Source: Anadara kagoshimensis
Lineage: Eukaryota > Mollusca > Bivalvia > Arcoida > Arcidae
Direction of reading: 5' to 3'
DNA: 64,000 nucleotides
Assembly: GCA_021292105.1 (NCBI GenBank)
Contig: CM037870.1
Coordinates: 13,239,234 to 13,303,233, forward strand
Numbering within the stretch: the stretch's first letter is position 1; the number at the start of each line of letters is the position of its first letter. Both the position numbers and the translations under genes were made by a program. Positions 11,306 to 22,744 of the stretch are shown here, piece by piece. Below the pieces are notes generated by a model. The model did not search any database and had not been told where the DNA came from. It saw only the letters and a list, made by a program, of their open reading frames with translations.

Positions 11306-11515
11306 TGAAAGGAAGGAGGTGTATTGCCAATATTGTAACCTTGTGCACCAAATTGAAATATTAACTGCATATAGCATTAGGCCTGAAAGGAAGGATGTTT
11401 TTTTGCCAATATTGTAACTTTATGCACCAAACTGAAATATATAGCATTAGGTGTCAGAGGAAAGATGTTTATTGCCAATAATATTATAAGTTTATGCACC
11501 AAATTTAAATTTTAA
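11306..11515. repeat. Minisatellite, right part
   Basis: Three to four units with GAAAGGAAGGATGTTT, TTGCCAATATTGTAACTTTA and GCACCAAA.. phrases. Confidence 0.65.
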
Positions 11516-11526
11516 ATACAAGCACA

Positions 11527-11527
<1 letters not shown>

Positions 11528-11561
<34 letters not shown>
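11528..11561. repeat. (TA)n microsatellite
   Basis: Uninterrupted TA dinucleotides. Confidence 0.9.
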
Positions 11562-11667
11562 TATATCATGATATAAATGCAGGTTGGTCTGTAATCTTAT
11601 TATAATATATAGGTAATTTAACTGTCTTGGTATTGTTGTTAACAATTTCCTGTCTATGTTACAGACT

Positions 11668-11880
11668 TTCACCTGTTCGCTTGACCTTTCGTTAAAAATA
11701 TTCATATAGAAGGATCCGCCCAATATATGGGTAGTGTTAGGATTCGCAGGTTACATACACAACTATTGCTTTCCATAATGAAAACAAAATAAACACCCAT
11801 GTTCCCTATTTATGAATGAACTGGTCCGTGATAAATATTTAATTTGAGGTTAAGCTGACAGGTTAATGTTGTTTGACTAA
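11668..11880. mobile_element. MITE-4 copy
   Basis: Left ACCTGTTCGCTTGACCTTT and right AAGCTGACAGGTTAATGTTG are diverged MITE-4 ends. The internal GGATCCGCCCAATA..GGGTAGTG block matches the 8763 copy. Confidence 0.65.
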
Positions 11881-12454
11881 ATATATACAATAACTTATAT
11901 GTCTGTCTGCATTATTGTAATATATATACCTGCAGGTAAACACAAGGTATGTAGGGCTTTTATATATATAAAAAGATATATATTGATGTTTGGTATAAAA
12001 TTTTTATAAGAAGTATGAATTTTTTATCTCTTATGTGTACGTTTTCGTTTGTTTGTGGGGTAAGGGGTAGAGTGATATTTTAACTTCAGTATTGGAAATA
12101 ACAGCCAGTCCAAGACTGGTTTACTGACCTCTCCCTTCCCATTTCAATTTATCGTTGTCTTGTTGTTTCAATTTTTGTAGCAGCACAACATCTGTTGAGG
12201 GAGAGATTTATTGTTTCATCTTCTCCATTTATTTGTATAAGTGAAATTTTAGACCTTGTGGGAAATCCCTACCTTACCTTAATCTTAATAATTAATGCTC
12301 TCCTGGCCAGAAGGCACATAAGGCTGCAACGCTATTCTTCCATTTTTGTCTGATCTTTGCTGTTGCTTTGGCTGTATTACAACTAAGTGTTGTGGCTGTG
12401 TTGGAAATCCATGTGGCAGTAAATGTGTACTTCTTCAGTGATGTAAACTAACCA

Positions 12455-12760
12455 CTGCAGTAGCTCAGTTGGTAGCATGCTGGTTCTGTAAGTAGAAGGT
12501 CAGGGGTTCGAACCCCGACCGGGTCTGTCCCAAGACTTTAAAGTGGGTAGTGACTGTTCTTTCACCAGGCACTCAGCATTGCACAATGAAAGTCACAGTT
12601 CTTTTGGATGGGAACTTAAAATAAAAGGGTAGGCCTAGCACAAAAAAACCTGCTGTATAGTGTCATCAGTGCGATGCGCAGGCAAAATTTCTGCACCTTT
12701 GCCTAAAGCTGGTGACGTCTCAATATAATTGAAATATTCTTGACTTAACTCAACATAGCA
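12455..12760 (+). mobile_element. SINE-B copy with the clearest tRNA-like head
   Basis: GCAGTAGCTCAGTTGGTAGC (A-box) and GGGGTTCGAACCCC (B-box) lie where a tRNA gene's internal promoter would. The body includes GCACCTTTGCCTAAAGCTGG. The tail ATTGAAATATTCTTGACT is followed by ACTCAAC. Confidence 0.8.
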
Positions 12761-12764
12761 TAGA

Positions 12765-13355
12765 ATTAGCATACATTGTGATTATTATTTATTATGTATA
12801 TAGGTCAAAATTCAAAACCATTGTACCTTCTGTAGTCAGTTTCAAAAAGTAGATTGATCTTCATAGATTTATGTGTTCCACTTTTAAGAGTATAAGTGGA
12901 CAGGCCATATTTTAGAGGTCTCATATTTTTGTGAGAGTTGTCTTTCTTTGTTCATAAATTTTGAAATGCTAGTACATGTCCCTAATGAAGGAATTATGAC
13001 CAGTTTTGCCCTATTCAAGATATGTATTGAATTGGTTAGTTCTTGGAGCCAAAGGAAGAGGATGTTGGGATGAGGGATTACCATGAAGAGCACACGTAGA
13101 AAGCTACTAATCTTCAGAAATTGGACTGATAGTCACCCTCTGGGGTCCATTATCCACTGCTCAAATTAGATCACAGATTAGGCCCCCATAAATAAATCTA
13201 CATGTTCATTATATTCCACTTTCACACATTTTATCAACTCTGCTGAAGTGTTTTACAAATAGATTTAAATAGCAATTTTAAATGCATTATTAAATTAATT
13301 GAGATTTCACTTCTAATTGACTCATTGTGTTAAATGTATCCTTATTTACATTAAA
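12765..13355. other. Gene-less stretch
   Basis: AT-rich sequence with no repeat structure or open frame that I can support. Confidence 0.4.
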
Positions 13356-13357
13356 GT

Positions 13358-13579
13358 GGAATTGAGTTATGGAGTTTTATGCCCCAGGCAAGATTCTTTC
13401 ACTTATATCAAGGGAGTCAGTTCATGGATGGTGAAAGAAATCCATAGAAAACCACCAACCTTCGGCAAGCAAACTGACAAACTTTTCTTGCACTTCTGTT
13501 CTGAGTGGGATTCAGACTTAGGTGTTGAGAGGCACTTTAGGCCATAAGGGCTTTAGACCATTTGGTCACCAAGGCCCCC
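13358..13579 (-). mobile_element. SINE-A copy
   Basis: Full length in inverse orientation: tail GCCCCAGGCAAGATTCTTTC at the left; head with ACCATTTGGTCACCAAGGCC at the right. Confidence 0.75.
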
Positions 13580-14204
13580 CTTTATTTACAACCATTTCTG
13601 TCGAAATCTTCAGAAATCTTATCAAAAGTTTAGTTATAAAAATTCAATTTCCATAAACATCATAAACATTATTATTTTAAAGATCAGACCATTTATCTTT
13701 GAAAATGTTAGAATTGTGAAAAACTTATCAAAAATTCAATAATAAAAATTCAATTTTCAAATTTTCATTATATAAACATCATAAGAGTTTTAAAAATCAG
13801 GCCATTTGTCTGTGTAGAATCTGTTAAAATTGGGAAAAGACCTTGTAACCACATGCAGCTTAGCTTTTATATCTACAGAATTATGTAATGCAATTCAAAC
13901 ACAGATTTTGTGATAAGGTTTATGTAAACTCCTGATCAAGCTAATTTGCCGATGATGGGGAGGGGGGGGGGGATAAATGACTTATCAGAACATAAATATA
14001 ATATCTTAGTAGTGATATTATCAGTCAATAAAAGGTGGTACTGGATCTCAAGTGGTCTTCATTCGAGTGTGTGATAAAATCAAAGTTGTGTATGGTAATT
14101 AAAAAAACCACTTCATAATATTTATGCTGTTCAAAGTTCATAACTGAGCTAAGGAAAAGCAGTCAAAGCATGGTTGTCGAATGTTTCCAAGATAAACAAA
14201 TGTA

Positions 14205-14609
14205 CAGCCAAACCTGTCTATATAGACCAACCAAGGGAACCAGTAAAAATGGTCTTTATGGGCAGGTGGCCTTAAATATATACTGTAAAAGTAATTATTT
14301 TTGCGGGGTGAAAATTTCGTCATTTCTGAAATCTTGAAATTTCATGTTACCAATATAATTGGTGTATATAATTATATTTGTATATTATGATAAAGAAACC
14401 TGTATAGTTGTTATTTTTGCATGGGTAAAAATTTTACAGTAATTTCTTTAGCGCCAAATAAGCGAAAAATTTTACCCACGTGAAAATTCACCCTTTTACA
14501 GTATATAGGTTCTAATAATATGAATTAAGAACAATTGGGATACAATTCTATTGGCCTTTATAAGCAGGTGGTCTTTATATAGAGGTGACCTTTAAGGCAG
14601 GTTCGATTG
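14205..14609. mobile_element. MITE-2 copy split by another MITE
   Basis: Left half CAGCCAAACCTGTCTATATA.. and right half ..GCAGGTTCGATTG belong to the MITE-2 family. They are separated by the insertion at 14283-14501. TA dinucleotides flank the outer ends. Confidence 0.75.
14283..14501. mobile_element. MITE nested inside MITE-2
   Basis: CTGTAAAAGTAATTATTTTT at the left and CACCCTTTTACAG at the right are inverted ends next to TA dinucleotides. The inside contains a second inverted motif (TTTTACCCACGTG). Confidence 0.7.
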
Positions 14610-14689
14610 TATCTGGATATGTATGTAGTGGTCGAAAAACTAATGAAGATAGATAGCTGCTTCCAAAAAGCTTTCAAGATATAAATAAT

Positions 14690-15079
14690 GGTGGGTTGGT
14701 TGGTTGATTGAATGTTGCTTAACGTCGCATCAGCAATTTTTCAGCTATTCGCGACGAGAACTATTTATTAATCTCGATGGATTATTCTATGAAAAATTAG
14801 GTGTATGCATGTGAAGTGCAAGTGTGTTGTATGATCTTCCCTGTACTAACGCGCACTGAGGGCGACTTTAACGTGCTAGCTCACAGAGACAGTACACCGC
14901 AGACACGCCTACCACTCCCCCAGTCCATTATACTGATACCAGGTGACCAGTTGAGGCCAACGGCAAGGAAAATTCCCTTTCCCACATGTGGTCTGAGCAG
15001 GACTCGAGTCACAGCGGTGAGAGACCCTGGATTTGAAGACTAATGTCTTACCCATTAGGCCACCACTGCCCCTAATCGG
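14690..15079 (-). mobile_element. SINE with tRNA-like head, minus orientation
   Basis: On the minus strand the head GGTGGCCTAATGGGTAAGAC and B-box GACTCGAGTCC are followed by a body ending in the TTTTTCAGCTATTCGCGACG block and a TTGGTTGG tail. It shares its 3' block with 3961-4118. Confidence 0.65.
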
Positions 15080-15109
15080 TCGGATGGGGGTAGGCTGCTG
15101 ATTCTGTAC

Positions 15110-15152
15110 TAATTGGTTAGCTAAGTGTTCTACTATTGACAGGTCTGTACTG
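15110..15152. mobile_element. MITE-1 end fragment
   Basis: Only the right end, TTGACAGGTCTGTACTG, is present. Confidence 0.5.
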
Positions 15153-15180
15153 TGTTCCAATGCTGGTTTCATTAAGATTA

Positions 15181-15302
15181 CAGTAAAACCTTCAAGTTAG
15201 CAATATATTTGGGGAGGTCCATAAAAAACATGTAAGAAATGGATTTTGGGACTTCAAAATAGGGTGGTAATAAATGAGATGGCAAAGTTATTGAGGGGTA
15301 TC
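15181..15302. mobile_element. MITE-3 fragment
   Basis: Begins CAGTAAAACCTTCAAGTTAG and includes TTTTGGGACTTCAAAATAGG, matching the interior of the 7639 copy. The right end is missing. Confidence 0.5.
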
Positions 15303-15434
15303 AAAATGAGTTTTTTTCTGTGAAAATAGATGTTTTTAAAAAGTAGTTGGCAACCAATTATTTGAATGACACTAAAGGTTTAATTTACTGACTTGTGGTT
15401 GATCTATGTTGAACTTGAGGTTGTTAGAGTTAGG

Positions 15435-15695
15435 CTCGTCAAAAACAAACATATTAATCCATGTCAGAATCACAATCCAGAAGCAAAGTAAAACTTTGGA
15501 ACTGACAAGTAATAAAATAGGTTAGACATATGAACTTCCACCAGGGAATTGAGGCCAGGTGCTCCGGAAGGGTAAGTACCTCCTGTTTAGCTAGCTTCAC
15601 CAACCATGGTGTAATCAAAACTGTGTGAAATGAACATGGAACTATGGGACGTCAAATATATCCAGGGCAATCCTGGACATAGAGACATCATACTT
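15435..15695 (+). repeat. Repeat-6 copy
   Basis: Contains ATCACAATCCAGAAGCAAAG, GTGCTCCGGAAGGGTAAG, and the end block GGGCAATCCTGGACA. Other copies: 20958-21105 (-), 34771-35025 (-), and pieces near 26850, 27360, 27600 and 57880. Confidence 0.65.
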
Positions 15696-15916
15696 ATCAA
15701 CAATATTGTGATGACAGCCATAAAACTTTTTGAAGGCCCTTGATAAGCCCAGGTTTACAATATTCCTGGGTCAACAATTTATTTGCAGCAGCCTGCTGCA
15801 TTGTACAAAGTCCTCGTTGTTGGAACAAGCTCTACCATAGAGTATGACTTGGGAAACAAAAACACCATTAGCAGGAGAAAAGGCAAATGATAGAAAAGGA
15901 AAGTTGACAAATTTAG

Positions 15917-16170
15917 AAAAATTGGAGTCATTATTTTTGTCATAAAGTTGATCTGTATGATATTGATAATAATTTGTTGACCAAAATTGGAGTCATTATT
16001 TTTGTCATAAAGTTGATATGTATGATATTGATAATAATTTGTTGATTAAATTTGGAGTCATTATTTTGTCATAAAGTTGATCTGTATGATATTGATAATA
16101 ATTTGTTGATTAAAATTGGAGTCATTATTTTTGTCATAAAATTGATCTGTATGATAATAATATGTTGACC
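15917..16170. repeat. 65-bp tandem repeat, four copies
   Basis: ATTGGAGTCATTATTTTTGT recurs at 15921, 15986, 16051 and 16115 with near-identical intervening sequence. Confidence 0.85.
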
Positions 16171-16428
16171 TTTTACATTTATTTAAATAAATGTTAATTT
16201 GAGATTATAACAATTTTGATGTAAGAGTTCTTTTTCATTGTTTATGTGAATTCATTTCATTCTTCGTATTTATCAGTTTTAAGGAAATCCTCACTCAGGT
16301 TTTTAGTACAATAATAGTAACAATACTATTTACTGGAAACATGCTAATTTATATATAAGTACTGTGTAAAATTTACTTGTACTGATACATGAAATATAAT
16401 TTAAATTGTCAATTTGATAAATATAGTA

Positions 16429-16581
16429 CAGTCTAACCTGGACACCCAAAGGAATCAGTAAAAGTGGCCTTTATATACAGGTTCAAATAATATAAAAAAA
16501 GAACAATTGGGATACAATTCTACTGGCCTTTATATGCAGGTGGTCCTTATATAGAGGTGACCTTTAAGACAAGTTGGGCTG
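16429..16581. mobile_element. MITE-2 copy
   Basis: CAGTCTAACCTGGACA..GTTGGGCTG between TA dinucleotides. Shorter than other copies by a small internal deletion. Confidence 0.7.
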
Positions 16582-16599
16582 TACATCAATTTAATGATG

Positions 16600-16601
<2 letters not shown>

Positions 16602-16634
<33 letters not shown>
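16602..16634. repeat. (TA)n-(GA)n microsatellite
   Basis: Simple dinucleotide run. Confidence 0.85.
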
Positions 16635-16635
<1 letters not shown>

Positions 16636-16739
16636 TCTTATCATTACTGGAATGGTTGCGGAAAGCCATAAGAATACCATCAGATATAACAAGTCCTGTG
16701 GAATTATAGTGTTTTATTCCCCAGTCAAAAAAATCACCT

Positions 16740-16890
16740 AATTTATGTCCCTGCTAAGATTCTTTCACCTATATTGATATGGGCAGTCCTGTAATGTGGA
16801 GGAAACTGGAGTAACCAGAGAAAACCAACAAGCTTCTTTAAACCAAGCTGACAAAGTTCACTGAGACTTGTTCAGGACAGAAAAATATTC
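16740..16890 (-). mobile_element. SINE-A copy, head missing
   Basis: Contains inverse tail and middle blocks (AAGATTCTTTCACCTATATT, AGGAAACTGGAGTAACCAG). Confidence 0.6.
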
Positions 16891-17198
16891 ATCCTTGTCC
16901 GAGGTATCTCTACAATCTACATATATTTTTCAATCTCACTTGTGTAGGATTTTATTATTCTGAAAAGGATTACCTGTAAATAAATCCCATCCAAGATTTA
17001 GGAAGATTTTATCAGCTTGCATCCTGAACTACTTTGCCACAAAGTTGACCCTTGGCAGTAGAGTGGGCTTTTAAGTGCTTACTTATGGATTATAATGCCT
17101 CATACTACTTACATTGTAATCCCATTCAAAAGATACACAGTGTGAGAAAGTATAAGTTGGCTTGTCAAAAATTAATTTTAATTATATTCTACAGGTTT

Positions 17199-17412
17199 AG
17201 AGGCCTTTGTGGCTAAATAGTCTAAAGGAACGGCTGTAATGGACTACAGCACTTCTATGTACCTAGTGGCACTTCCTTGTGCAAGAAAGTTTGTCACTTT
17301 GCTTGCCAAAGGTTGTCTTTCATTGAGTACTCCGGTTTCCTCCACCATCCCTGAACTGACTGCCTCGATATAATTGAAACAATCTTGAATTCCATTATTC
17401 CACTCCACTTTA
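17199..17412 (+). mobile_element. SINE-A copy
   Basis: Head AGGCCTTTGTGGCTAAATAG, middle GTGCAAGAAAGTTTGTCAC, GTTTCCTCCACCATCCCTGA, and an abbreviated tail. Confidence 0.7.
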
Positions 17413-17688
17413 CAGGTTTTCAGAGGCTCAAACATTCTAGAAGTTGCTCTATAAATAAAGACTACCAAATTAACCAAGTTTCACTCTTCCATGAATCCTT
17501 GTCCTTTAATTTAAGAACTTTATTATGTTTTTTTTTTTTAACTTTAATGTTTTTTTCTTAACATATATTTATAAAATTAAGAATCAATATTGACAATAAA
17601 AAACATAAACTGACATTGATGCCCTTATAATATCAGAATTAATTACTTTTTTTTTAATGATTGTCTATTATTTTTTTAATTCTCATAA

Positions 17689-17870
17689 AGTTCAGATTTA
17701 ATATTGAAAATAAAAAAACAAAAATCTGACATTTTTATGATTTTTAAAAAGATGATTTTAAATAATGATGATCATGTGGGAGTACATGTAGGTAGGTTTA
17801 CAGGAGTGATGTTAGTTTTTATGGTCTGAAGATTATCTGACTTGATCACTACTATCTAGTCGGTACATTA
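17689..17870. repeat. Left copy of a spaced direct duplication
   Basis: Matches 18426-18612, from AAAGTTCAGATTTAATATTG to ATCTGACTT..GATCA. Confidence 0.65.
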
Positions 17871-17877
17871 CTAGGTT

Positions 17878-18010
17878 TCCATAAAATTAAAATAATTAGT
17901 AGCTAAATTTCCAAAAAATGTGAAAATATAGTCCTTTTTAAAGTATTTTTCCACAAATTTGCTAAAATAGGTTACTTTTTGAAAGAATTTCAAGGAATGG
18001 AAACATGGCA
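17878..18010. repeat. Dispersed repeat also present at 47315-47450
   Basis: Shares CTAAATTTCC, TGTGAAAATATAG and CACAAATTTGCTAAA blocks in the same order with the copy inside an ACK intron. Confidence 0.5.
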
Positions 18011-18425
18011 TTACCGTACATATCAAAATAAAAAGGTTGAAACAACAAATGACCATATTTAATACTGTATGTACCATATTGTGTTACACATGCATTTGAC
18101 CACTTGTATTTAAACTTTACAAATTGGCGCTTGAAAGATAAATTTTAAAACTTTGGAGCTGAAAAACGTGGAAACATTAATTAAAAAAAGATTATTTCCT
18201 TAGTCTTGGAGAAGAAATTTGGGATTAAAAATTAAAACGATATTTTGGAAAATGTTAAATTGCACAGTCTTTGTGTGACTGAATAAATTGAAATTGCAGT
18301 CTAATGCTGTTTATTTATCCCACGATCAAGATCCAATTTCCCCTGATTAGTCAGCACTCTCAGTGCTTTGATTTCATTTTTTGAATGATTACCCTATCTC
18401 TCATTAACCCTATTTCACATATTTA

Positions 18426-18612
18426 TAAAGTTCAGATTTAATATTGAAAATAAAAACAAATTTCTGACATTTTTATGGTGTTTTAATTTTTTAAACAGAT
18501 GAATTAAAAATTAAAATGATGATCATGTGGGAGTCGTAGTTTATACAGGAGTGTTATATGGTCTGAAGATTATCTGACTTCGTGATCAGTATACAATCTG
18601 GTCAGTACATCA
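18426..18612. repeat. Right copy of the spaced direct duplication
   Basis: Matches 17689-17870 with small indels, including GATGATCATGTGGGAGT. Confidence 0.65.
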
Positions 18613-18619
18613 CACATTT

Positions 18620-19560
18620 TGACATGTTTACAATCTATATACCGGATAATCTTATAATATATATAAAACAGTGCAGGCTTGTCCAGATGACTGTCCCCTG
18701 GAAATGAAAAATAAATAAATAAATAAACGTAAATAAATGAATAAAGGAAAGGACTTCTTCCCATTAAATTGTAGATATTGATTTTGAAAATAATTTTTCA
18801 CAGAAAAGTTCCATATGCCTATGGTATAATTTTGTCATGTTTAGACTTTTTCAGTAAATTATATTTATGATACATTGGGTTGGGGGGGGGGATAAAAATG
18901 GATGTCCTTCCATGTAAAAAAAAAAGTACCGGTATATGAAAAGAAAAGAACAGATTTTTTTAATTCTAGATAAGGTAAAAAAAAATAAATAGAAATAAGA
19001 AAAAATGAAACATAAATTACCAGTATTTCGAAATAAGGAAAATCAATCTATGAAAAGAAATAAGAAAAATTAAAAATGGATGGACACTGTACTCACTTTA
19101 CCAATCTGAGATTAAAAGGTTATTCTATTCAAATCACTGTATTAGTGTTGGAAAAAAGTCAGCCAGGCAGTTTGTGGATCAGGACTGGTTACCTTTTTAC
19201 ACTTTCCTAATTTACCACAATTTAAAATTTTTGAAATATATATTTTTTTACTTCCTTCATACACTGATAGTATGATATACTGATACATATCTAATTTGTT
19301 TTAAAGTGCATTAAGATTGAGATTGAGGGTAAATTTAAAATCTTGTAATCTGTATAGAAAGTGTAAATGATTTCACTCAAACCATCTTCAAGTGGGGGTG
19401 GACACATCTGATTCATTTTCATGGAAAAAAGATTAAAATCTAGGGTTATCAAAAATGAAAAAAAATACGTGTATCATCTCTAGAATAGAGGGTCTTTTGT
19501 TTTAGAATGTTGTATTGCATCATGGATATTTTGCTTTTGAAAACATGATTTAATTTCCAT
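18620..19560. other. Gene-less AT-rich stretch
   Basis: Short A-runs, an (AAAT)n run near 18705 and a G-run near 18885. No gene or structured repeat seen. Confidence 0.4.
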
Positions 19561-19565
19561 GATGG

Positions 19566-19785
19566 CAAACAAAATTGACCTGTCTGTTTGAACTGTTATT
19601 TGAATATATACTATGGACTAGTACATTTATATCTAGGGGACACAAATGTTTATTTCATCAACTGCAAGGAAACATATATCATTTATGTATAAACGCAGAT
19701 TCCTAACACTACCCATGTATTGGATGGATCGTCCTATATGATTGTTCCTAATAAAAGGTCAAATGAACAGGTCAGTGTTGTTTGC
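19566..19785. mobile_element. MITE-4 copy, diverged
   Basis: AAAATTGACCTGTCTGTTTG at the left and AATGAACAGGTCAGTGTTG at the right. The internal CTACCCATGTATTGGATGG matches other copies. Confidence 0.6.
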
Positions 19786-20694
19786 CTATATATCTTATGT
19801 TTTGGGGCTAATAAGAGATTGTTTACAAGGATTTCCTGTTTAGAAGCAAAAGGAAACAAATCAAGTGTCTTGTGTCTATTACATGTAGACATTGAACTTT
19901 GTATACCGGTACTAATATATAATTTATATAATACAAATGTAAATCACTTCCATCTGGATCTAAATAGAGATCGCACTGGCCATTTCAAAGGAAATCATTA
20001 TTATAACCAGTATTCAAAGTGAAAATTTCGATCAAAACAGTGTTGACTTGAATTTGGAAATCATTCTCTCACTAGTCATTTTGAAGGATTTTAGTTTTAA
20101 TGACCAATTTTCAAAGTGAAAGTTTTGATCAGATTAGTTGTTAATTGATAGTTTGATTGTAGATCTATGATTTTTAAATCTATATATGTTTTAAATATAT
20201 ATATTCAGTATCTTCTTTTCTGTAATCTATAAATTTGGTAGTGTGAAGTGATTTCTTAGAACTGACGAGAATTGGAAAGGTTAATTTTAATTCTTATTGT
20301 GGAAGATTTGAAAATCATTCATTACATAAGTGTTCAATTTTCTTTCTATAGAAGCCAAATTTCTTAATACATACATGGTATAGAAAACTTTTTTTCTGTA
20401 ATCTACAAACGTGATAAGTGATTTCCATGAACTGACAAGGATACAGTGGGATCGGCAGATTTATTATTAGAGCAGATGTACTCTATCATTGTACATTTCA
20501 TTCATAAGAAGAACATCAAATCAGGATTCAGGAAAATTCCAGTGTCAGTTTTGATTGGTTTATAAAATAATTGCCATTTTTGTATCCTATATATTGACAT
20601 TCTGCTGGATATGTCTCTTTTTGCCTGAGAATCATGCTGTCAAGGTTTGATATGATGCCATTTTGATTTTATATTATTTTTTTAGGAATTATTA

Positions 20695-20950
20695 ATACCG
20701 GGTACGTCTTCGAAGTTTAGGGGAGTGTATAGGAATTATTCTGTCTGTCAGTCTGTCCGTCCATCCATCCCAGTAATATTCATGTCTGTTCCATAACTTC
20801 CACATCTGTATGAATGGATTTTGATAAAATAGATTTTGGGGTATATCTTTGAAGTGTACAGGAATTAATCTGTCTGTCAATTTGTTCGTCCGTCCACCCC
20901 AGTAATAATCGTGTCAACTTCCACATCTATATGGATGGATTTTGATAAAA
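20695..20950. repeat. Tandem duplication of a 'CTGTCCGTCC' repeat
   Basis: Two units of about 160 bases, each with ATTCTGTCTGTCAG-like and CACATCT.TATGGATGGATT blocks. Confidence 0.6.
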
Positions 20951-20957
20951 CTTAGTA

Positions 20958-21105
20958 GCTAGCTAAACAGGAAATGCTTACCCTTCCGGAGCACCCTGTC
21001 TCACTTCTCTGGAAGTTCACATGTCTAACCTGACTTGTCAGTTTCAAAGTTTTAAATTTGCTTCTGGATTGTGATTTGGACATGGATAAGTCTGTTTGTT
21101 TTTGA
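20958..21105 (-). repeat. Repeat-6 copy
   Basis: Inverse copy of the 15435 element (TTGCTTCTGGATTGTGATTT). Confidence 0.65.
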
Positions 21106-21132
21106 TAACCAACTTTTGGCAATTTCTTGCTT

Positions 21133-21320
21133 CCCAGTCAAGATTCTTTCATTTATATGGAGGTTGTCAGTTCAGGGATGGTAGAAGAAAACCTGAGTGT
21201 CTGGAGAAAACCATGGACTGTCATCAAGCAAACTATCAAACTTTTTCACCGAGATCTGTCCAGAGTGGAATTCAAACTTGTGAGGGGCTCTGTGCGTGGG
21301 ATTTACCTATTTTCAGCTGA
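21133..21320 (-). mobile_element. SINE-A copy
   Basis: Inverse tail CCCAGTCAAGATTCTTTCAT and middle AACCTGAGTGTCTGGAGAAA. The head end is lost. Confidence 0.65.
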
Positions 21321-21667
21321 AGCCCCTTTGTGTCAAGGTAAGCATTGCATGCTTAAGAACCCTCGTAGCACATTCTGATATAAAATGAAATAATCTTGAC
21401 TATGACATAAAACTGTATTCAATCAAAATTCCTTTGAGAACATATATTGATAAGATATAGGTCAAGTTTGAATTTTTATTATTGTTGGTCAATTGGTTTA
21501 GCAGATGAATTATTGCCCTTCTCAGATAAGCAAAATTGTTACAGGTTACACATATAACAATATTATGAATATGGATCAAGGATTTTATTTTTTGCAACTT
21601 TAGTTAGTGGTTGCATAATATGATATAATTATGAAGCATTTCTTCTATAGTACGCCAAGTTTGACCT

Positions 21668-21862
21668 GGCTATTTGACCTTTAATTTGAAAATTTAAACA
21701 GAGATACCCATTGTGTGATTTAGAGGCTATATAAAGTTGATATATAAGGATAGATGATAGTAATACTGGGTACCAGTTTTTTATGGTAATGAAACATTCT
21801 TTCTTTCCTAAGTTACACATCTAATATTCAAATTAAAGGTCAAACAAACAGGTCAAACTTAA
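21668..21862. mobile_element. MITE-4 copy, diverged
   Basis: TTTGACCTTTAATTTGAAAA at the left and AATTAAAGGTCAAACAAACA at the right form the inverted ends. Confidence 0.55.
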
Positions 21863-21969
21863 GGCACTATACATCTGCTTGTTAACAGTTATAATGTAAT
21901 TTGTCATTTTGTAATGATTTTACCATCTGTAATATGTATAATAACTAATCAGTTTGTAGATCAAGTGTG

Positions 21970-22460
21970 TTGATATCTGGCATAGTGTAAAATGTTGATT
22001 ATGTTGAACTGTAATTGGAAATGGTGACCTTTATGGTAAATGGTTGGAATGGATTGTTTCATAGTGTAAAATGTTGATTAGATTGCATGGACTGTAATTT
22101 GAAATGGTGACTTTGATGGACTTAATTTGATTAAACTGTTGGAGCGGATTGACTTCACAGTGTAAAATGTTGGTTAGATTGGAGTATAATTAGAAATTAC
22201 CAGTACTAGAAAATGGTGACCTGCTTTCAGACGGGTTTGGATTTGATTGAACTTGTTTGATTTGATTGGCTGCGTTGTAAAAAAGTTGATTGGATTGGAT
22301 AAATTTTACTAGAAAATGGTGACCTGTCTTGTCTCTTGGATGCGATTAGATTCAATTATTACATTGATTGTTTTGATTGTCTTTAGAATGTAAAACATTG
22401 ATTGAATTGGAAAGTATTTAGATGTAAGCTTGCTTACTTACTTACTAGAAAATGATGACC
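21970..22460. repeat. Degenerate tandem repeat
   Basis: Recurring AGTGTAAAATGTTGATTAGA and GAAATGGTGACCT motifs at roughly 110-120 base intervals. Confidence 0.55.
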
Positions 22461-22469
22461 TGTTTTAGC

Positions 22470-22740
22470 TTTTAGATCAGTTTGGATCCAGTTCCAATTG
22501 AAACTCCACTCAAAAGTCAAATCCAGTTTATGAGCCCAATCCAGTCCCACTTGAAACTCACTCAAAGGCCAAATCTATTTTAAGAGCCCAAACCACTCCC
22601 ACTTGAAACTCCAATTCAAAAGTCATATCCTGTTTATAAGAGTCCAATTCAGTCCCATTTGAAACTCCAATTCAAATGTCAAGTCAACCTTAAGAGCCCA
22701 GCCCAACTGAAAACACAAATCCAAAAGTTTGGCCATTTCC
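22470..22740. repeat. Tandem repeat, about 65 bp unit
   Basis: Recurring TTGAAACTCCAATTCAAAAG and GAGCCCAATCCAGTCCCA units, four copies. Confidence 0.6.
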
Positions 22741-22744
22741 ATCA

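Noticed and set aside
12455-12530. tRNA-gene-like sequence with A and B boxes
   Set aside because: It is continuous with a SINE-B body and tail and is repeated elsewhere. It does not look like a functional tRNA cloverleaf.
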